Assembly (NCBI GenBank): GCA_030549495.1
Contig: JAUIRK010000101.1
Span: forward strand, 992,001-1,056,000
Direction: 5' to 3'
Source of the DNA: Nectonema munidae
Taxonomy: Eukaryota; Nematomorpha; Nectonematoida; Nectonematidae
Length of the DNA stretch: 64,000 bases
Both the position numbers and the translations under genes were made by a program. Below the pieces are notes generated by a model, which saw only the letters and a program-made list of their open reading frames with translations, searched no databases and was not told the DNA's origin. This document shows positions 59,085 to 64,000 of this stretch, one piece after another. Every line of letters starts with the position of its first letter. Position 1 is the first letter of the stretch.

Positions 59085-60520
59085 TAGCTATGTAGCGATT
59101 AGATCGGTATCGGTATTGATATTGGCTTTTTTTGTTTGATCGGTATAGGTATCAGCAAATATTTTATTATCAGCCGATCCGATAGACAAATTAGTTTCTA
59201 CTAGAGCTATAAAAAGTAAAAGAGCCTTTGTATTTTAAGCATGGCGCTTTACAAAATTTGCTTTATTGCTGGCAATTTGATGTAAAAAAGTATACTGAAT
59301 TCATATATATATTTGACTTACAATATTTTATTACGGGGTCACACAAATCTTAATGATCTGTTTACTCTTCAGAAGAAAATTTTGAAAAATATTTTAAATT
59401 TGAATATTAGGTACTCTTCTAATAGGCTTTTTTACGACCTTCAGATGCTCAAGGTTGATGATATATATGAATATAAACTCTCATTGTTTTGTTTCAAACT
59501 ATTATGTAGTTTAGTTCCATCCTGCTTGTACAATCAGTGTATACCAATTAAGCATATACACTCCTTTGGTCTTCGATCCATGAATAATATTTTTCTTCCT
59601 CAGTATAAACATAGATCCTCGAAGCAACCTTTCATTTGGAAAATTGCTAAACATTGGAACTCCAACATTAATAACTTGTTAAACTTTACATCCTTTCATC
59701 AATTGAAACAAGAAACTAAGAAAAATCTCATTGTTAAATATGATGTTGGTAATTAAGCTAGTTGTATTGCATAATCTCTATATTTGCACGCATACTTAAA
59801 ACATTTCATTTATTTTGTATATCTCGTAGTAATCAATTAGCTTACATATATATATAATTCTTATTTAAACATATATGTATAGGTATTTAATACATACTAC
59901 TAACATATTCTTTCTTGTATTGTATATAGTTCTAAATTCATGTTTTATTTTTTTTATTTTGTATGTTTATAATTTTTATATTGCGTTGATTCTTCATATA
60001 AATATTTGTTATAATATAATTTTGTGTTTGAAGGTGTTTCTCTTTAAGCGGGCTTGATTTTAGCCTTTTGAGATTCCCTGCAACTTTTCTCATTGTGATA
60101 TGTTGCTAATAAACTTTCTCTCTCTCACACATATATGGACTGTTAGGGATCGTTCACAAATAACGTAAGCAAATTTTCCTTCATTTTTGAAGCCTCTTCT
60201 CAACTTTTGAATATCAATATTTCTACTTTATAACATGGCATGTCAATTACGTTTACCCTGATAGAAGAAACAAATTAGAAGAAATCACGGGAGAAAAGCT
60301 CATGCTTTTACATTAAAATTTAATATCTAGCATATTGAAGATATTTTTTAATGTTATAATTTGATAGAAACCTTTGCTATGATGTTTAAAAGTTATTAAT
60401 AAAAAATTTATATGCTTAACATTTTTTCTTAGTATCAGTATCACCATTTTACAACAATGTAATGGGTATCGGAATTTCGGCAATGGTGAAAAAATGAGAT
60501 TAGCACATCACTAGTGAATT
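59085..60520. repeat. ggtatcgg repeat element interrupted by a LINE
   Basis: Left part 59090-59190 has atcggtatcggtattgat, ggtataggtatcag and gccgatccgatag; right part 60430-60510 has agtatcagtatcacc, gggtatcggaatttcgg and gcacatcactagtg. This pattern of GTATCGG motifs and a cacatcacta end is typical of a hAT-like MITE. The LINE at 59300-60135 separates the parts. Confidence 0.5.
59300..60135 (+). mobile_element. jockey/CR1-like LINE 3' end
   Basis: Frame 59313-59753 encodes about 147 residues: LQKKILKNILNLNIRYSSNR LFYDLQMLKV, YKLSLFCFKLLCSLVPSCLY and the SS.QPFIWKIAKHWNSN segment. This is the end of the reverse-transcriptase ORF of jockey/CR1-like LINEs (I...QKRAIR.I.......T..LF..L.IL.L.D.Y......F.YK...). 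A 3' untranslated region follows and ends ataaactttctctctctcac, a microsatellite-type 3' end typical of CR1-like elements. The frame is uninterrupted but strongly 5'-truncated. Confidence 0.75.
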
Positions 60521-61470
60521 GATTACTCTGTACTGAGACACTTTGCTCTTTGAAATTAAATTTTAAAATTTATATTAATGTTAGAACTTTTAGAAACGAA
60601 ATGTTACAAACCACATTACCAACAAAAAAGCAAACAATGATGTTACATAATCTTAATAGTATTACACCTACGCATATATTCAGTTAGTAAAGTGAATTGT
60701 TTGAAAATGCATTTAGGACTGGGGTCTAAGAAATTTAGCCCTTTTAGTAGAAATTGAAAGTCTAAAATGTTTCAAAGAAAATTTGCTGCAGAGCTCCAAT
60801 TTATATGAATCAGCTATTCCTTCTCTAAGTAATACGCAATAAAAACATGATAATGAAATTATTTGTACATAAAATAATACAAAATAAAGTACATAAAAAT
60901 TTAACCAATCATATCCCAAGAAAAGCAAACGATAACGTAGGTTACTTTTGCTGTACTTAGATGAGTATAGCGGTACCTAGTGTGTTAAAGTTTATTTTAC
61001 TTAAAGACAAACCTAACATTTACCATTATCCACAATATCACAAAAGGCATAACTTATAAAAACACAAATTACTTTTATGAATAAACTTTAAATAATCTAC
61101 CAATAAATTTTATTAGCAAAAATTTGAAGGAAATTTTAAAAAGAGTGTATTCAAGGCAAACTCAAATTGCATAAATTGAATCTCTTAATAAAGATGGCAT
61201 AAATTTGAATTCTGCAATAAAAGGTTTGATTGTTTAAATTAGATATAGCAAATATTACGCTAGTTAACACCAAGTTTATTGTCTAAGTTTTTTTAGCTGA
61301 AATAATCTTGATGTGCTGAATCCAAAAATAACATTGGTTTTGCTCAATCAAATCAACTATCTGAACTAAGCTACCTCTTTATAAAATTCTTTTTCATTTC
61401 TTGAAATAAGCGAACTCTAAAGACTTCGCATGCGTCAATTGATGAATTACTATTTTATTTTAGATATAAA
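60521..61470. other. AT-rich spacer, nothing recognised
   Basis: No supported gene, repeat or RNA. 61380-61470 becomes slightly less AT-rich just before the next element. Confidence 0.5.
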
Positions 61471-63016
61471 TAAAATGGCTTTGACCAGAACTTGCAAAAA
61501 TAAAGCCAACATATTCTGCTACATCGGCGGCGAATATGCTATTGTTTCTAACACGAAACGATTTTGTAAGGCGTGCTTATTATGCATACTTTGATATAAA
61601 CTCGGTGATCAATATGCAAGCATGCACCGAGTTCCTGCGTAAATGGACCAAAGGCAAGAAGAGTTGTCTTCTGCACTTTTGGATTCACATGGTCAGGAGG
61701 CAGCCGACAAATCATGGCACTGATTGCTACTTCTGCCCTATTGATGTGACTGGGATCAACAGAAAAAACCTCATGAGCCTAAAGTACCTGATCTTGAACC
61801 AGCGAATCGTCCTGTAGCTCAAGATGATGATGAAATTCCAGTTCCCGCCTTTAGAGAATTTTCGGAAATTAGTGATGAAGTTTCCTCGCGTAGTTAAGAA
61901 AATGAAGAAAAAGAAGAAGAGATTATATTTAAGATGATGTTCTACATTCCTTTTTTCAAAATGAGCTAAATGATCTCGTTCAAGATCTTAGCTTGTCAAA
62001 GTCCTCTGCCGAACTCTTAGCATCCAGATTAAAAGAAGAAAACCTCTTCTCTGTCAGTGCTCGCATCACCTTTTACCGCAATAGAGATCAAGAGAACCTC
62101 CTTTTTTTAAAGAAAGGACTTGGTGTACTGTACAGGTATTCTTCAGCTTCTGCATAAACGTGAAGTGTCACAGTAAGAACCCAAAGTCTAAAGACTGCTC
62201 TCTATTTGACAGCAACAAATGATTGTTGAAATATGTTATGCTGCACAACAGCAACCCGTCTGTGCCTCTGTACCCTTGCTTACTCGACTATACTGAAGGA
62301 AAGGTAAGAAGCGATGAAATATGTATTGGAGAAAATTTGTTATCATCAACATCAATGGTTTATTTGTGTTGACCTGAAGATGTTGACTTTTTTGTTAGGA
62401 CAGGAGTCCGACTTCACCAAGTACCAATACTTTCTGTGCACGTGGAAATGTAGGGACACTGCTTAGAATTACACAAAGAAGGAAGGGCCTGTGCGACGGG
62501 AATTGGTGCCTTGCAGAGCAAAGAACGTCATCAACCCTCTGAGACAGGATACTCTTTTAACCGCTGCATATCAAGCTTGGCTTGATTAAAAAGTTCACGA
62601 AAGCTCTCGACAAGGATGGTTACTGTTTCACTTACTTGTCCAAGGCTTTTCTAAGTTTAACCATAGAGAAGTTGAAAGCTAACATTTTTGATTGTTTTCA
62701 AATTAGTCAGCAAAAACTTTTTTGACAACAAGACTAGATACTATGCAGAACTTATCAGCAATATGCAGATGCTTTCAGAAACCTCGGATACAACATGAGC
62801 ATCATCAAAATGCATTTCTTATTTTTTTATATGCATCGGTTTATTGAGAATCTAGGATCCATGAGCGACGAGCAAGGAGTGAGAAAAAGATGAAGATCAG
62901 ACACCAGGGGCGATGGGGTGCAGTCATGATAGCTGATTACTGCTGGACAATGAAGAGAGACATCCCTGTCGACAGGCATTCTGGGTATTCGAATAAACGG
63001 AAGTTAATGAAATGAA
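61471..63016 (+). mobile_element. Decayed copy of an unclassified arthropod repeat protein (CYFC...GRW family)
   Basis: Plus-strand segments in order: CKNKANIFCYIGGEYAIVSN; QPTNHGTDCYFCPIDVTGIN (61693-61752) with RKNLMSLKYL; ANRPVAQDDDEIPVPAFREF; LNDLVQDLSLSKSSAELLAS and ITFYRNRDQE; ICVDLKMLTFLLGQESDFTK (62362-62425); RHQGRWGAVMIADYCWTMKR (62910-62970) with HSGYSNKRK. The order and motifs agree with a family I remember as hundreds of near-identical hypothetical proteins in arthropods, presumably a mobile element, class unknown. Here it is broken by at least six frameshifts or stops (for example at 61584, 61817, 62155 and 62586). No terminal repeats were found. Confidence 0.65.
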
Positions 63017-64000
63017 TTTTGAACAAAGCTGACGTAACGTTCAATTTACCGGTACTTATCTTTATCAATGTCTATTATTCGATTTATAGAAATTGAAGTT
63101 TGTAACATTCAAATAATAAATTGTATTAAAAACGGCTTTTTTCTTAAAAAACTACTACTGATAAGAAATATTAATAAAAATCAAGCAAAACGGTCACAAA
63201 AATATAATCGATTTATTCAGAAAATCGGATTTTAAAACAATCAACTTAGTATAAAAACCGGACCTGAACGATAGGGACAGATGTCATTTTCAGATTCAGT
63301 GATGCAAAATTGTCCTAAAAAACAAAAAAATTCAGAATTTTTTTTTGTAACCCTGTGAATCAAAGCATTTATCATAACTTGTGTAATCTAATAGGGATAA
63401 AAGTTTTAAGCTTTAAATTATAAGGAATACTTTCTGGTCATGGAAAAAAAGTATCTTATAGATTTATGTGCAATAAAAAAAATTTGCCCCCCTGAAAATT
63501 TTTTGGGCCTTTGTTCGAATTCATGACTACATTACTGTCTCTGATCAACTATAGCTCAAATTTGGATGAATGAAGCTGAATAAATTAAAAATAATATATT
63601 ATAAAGTATGAAATAATTTATTAACTAAAAAATGAATCACAGATCACATAAAAAAGGTATCTATCTATTTTGATTTCAAAATATAATTTAATATTATTTC
63701 ATTAATTTAAAGAAAATTTAAAATTTCATGAGATTTGATGCGTATATAGAGTATATCAACTCCACCAACGTCTGGTCCCAAGTCCAGAGTGAAAAAGGAA
63801 CAGGGTTTTGCGTCAGGAAGGCCATCGGCATGTAAAAATTAAGCCAAATTTTGCAACTATATACTGGCATAATAAAAATTAATTTTAAAACTAGTAGCAC
63901 TGCCAATGGTAGCACAAGGAAGTATAGAAGTATGTAAATAAAATGGAAATTGGCGAAGCTCAGGAGGGATCTAAAAGCAGCTCCTCACTCTTTCCCAAGC
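63017..64000. other. Right edge, nothing recognised
   Basis: AT-rich; one short minus-strand frame (63718-63915) has no family features. From about 63740 the sequence is less AT-rich and may belong to a feature continuing beyond the window. Confidence 0.4.

Overview
The window is a stretch of AT-rich animal nuclear DNA. Host genes have many short exons with GT..AG introns, and most of the remaining sequence is transposon debris. The mix of families (hAT, piggyBac, pogo/Tigger, Merlin, CACTA-like, jockey/RTE-type LINEs, tRNA-derived SINEs) points to an invertebrate. Several decayed families match ones I remember from arthropod genomes, so a small crustacean such as a parasitic copepod is plausible, but that is inference. 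No bacterial, plastid or viral gene block is seen.  Four host genes are supported. (1) XPO5 (exportin-5, minus strand, 721-4996): three N-terminal exons; the rest runs off the left edge. (2) COA4 (plus, 19918-20124): a twin CX9C mitochondrial protein. (3) Eleven bases downstream, an unrecognised coiled-coil/Ser-rich protein (plus, 20136-20798). (4) ARHGEF3/NET1-type Rho GEF (minus, 21036-30081): nine exons whose splice phases all agree, covering an N-terminal region, DH and PH domains and a long basic Ser/Asn-rich tail. Genes 3 and 4 converge, with about 240 bases between their stop codons.  Layout: 0-5 kb XPO5 with a Merlin remnant in intron 1; 5-19.5 kb a transposon graveyard (LINE, vertnin/OTU-like fragment, DIRS-type fossil, two related piggyBac C-termini, an HGNELPF-type remnant, hAT ends, a SINE with perfect target-site duplication, a bounded 1.4 kb hAT element); 19.6-30.1 kb the gene cluster, with two tandem-repeat fields inside one ARHGEF3 intron; 30-41 kb mostly MITEs and nested repeats; 41.3-45.7 kb a two-gene CACTA-like element (C2H2 finger plus transposase-like protein, then an intron-containing SAM-domain gene); 45.7-53 kb MITEs and a second SINE copy; 53.3-57.5 kb a pogo/Tigger element (transposase with a PCNA-binding-type C-terminal motif) abutting a decayed piggyBac; 59-60.2 kb a LINE 3' end nested in a repeat; 61.5-63.0 kb a decayed copy of an unclassified arthropod repeat protein.  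The best candidate for something little described is the 41.3-45.7 kb pairing of a DxMH-motif transposase with a SAM-domain gene. The 11-nt COA4/coiled-coil spacing is the most interesting host-gene arrangement.
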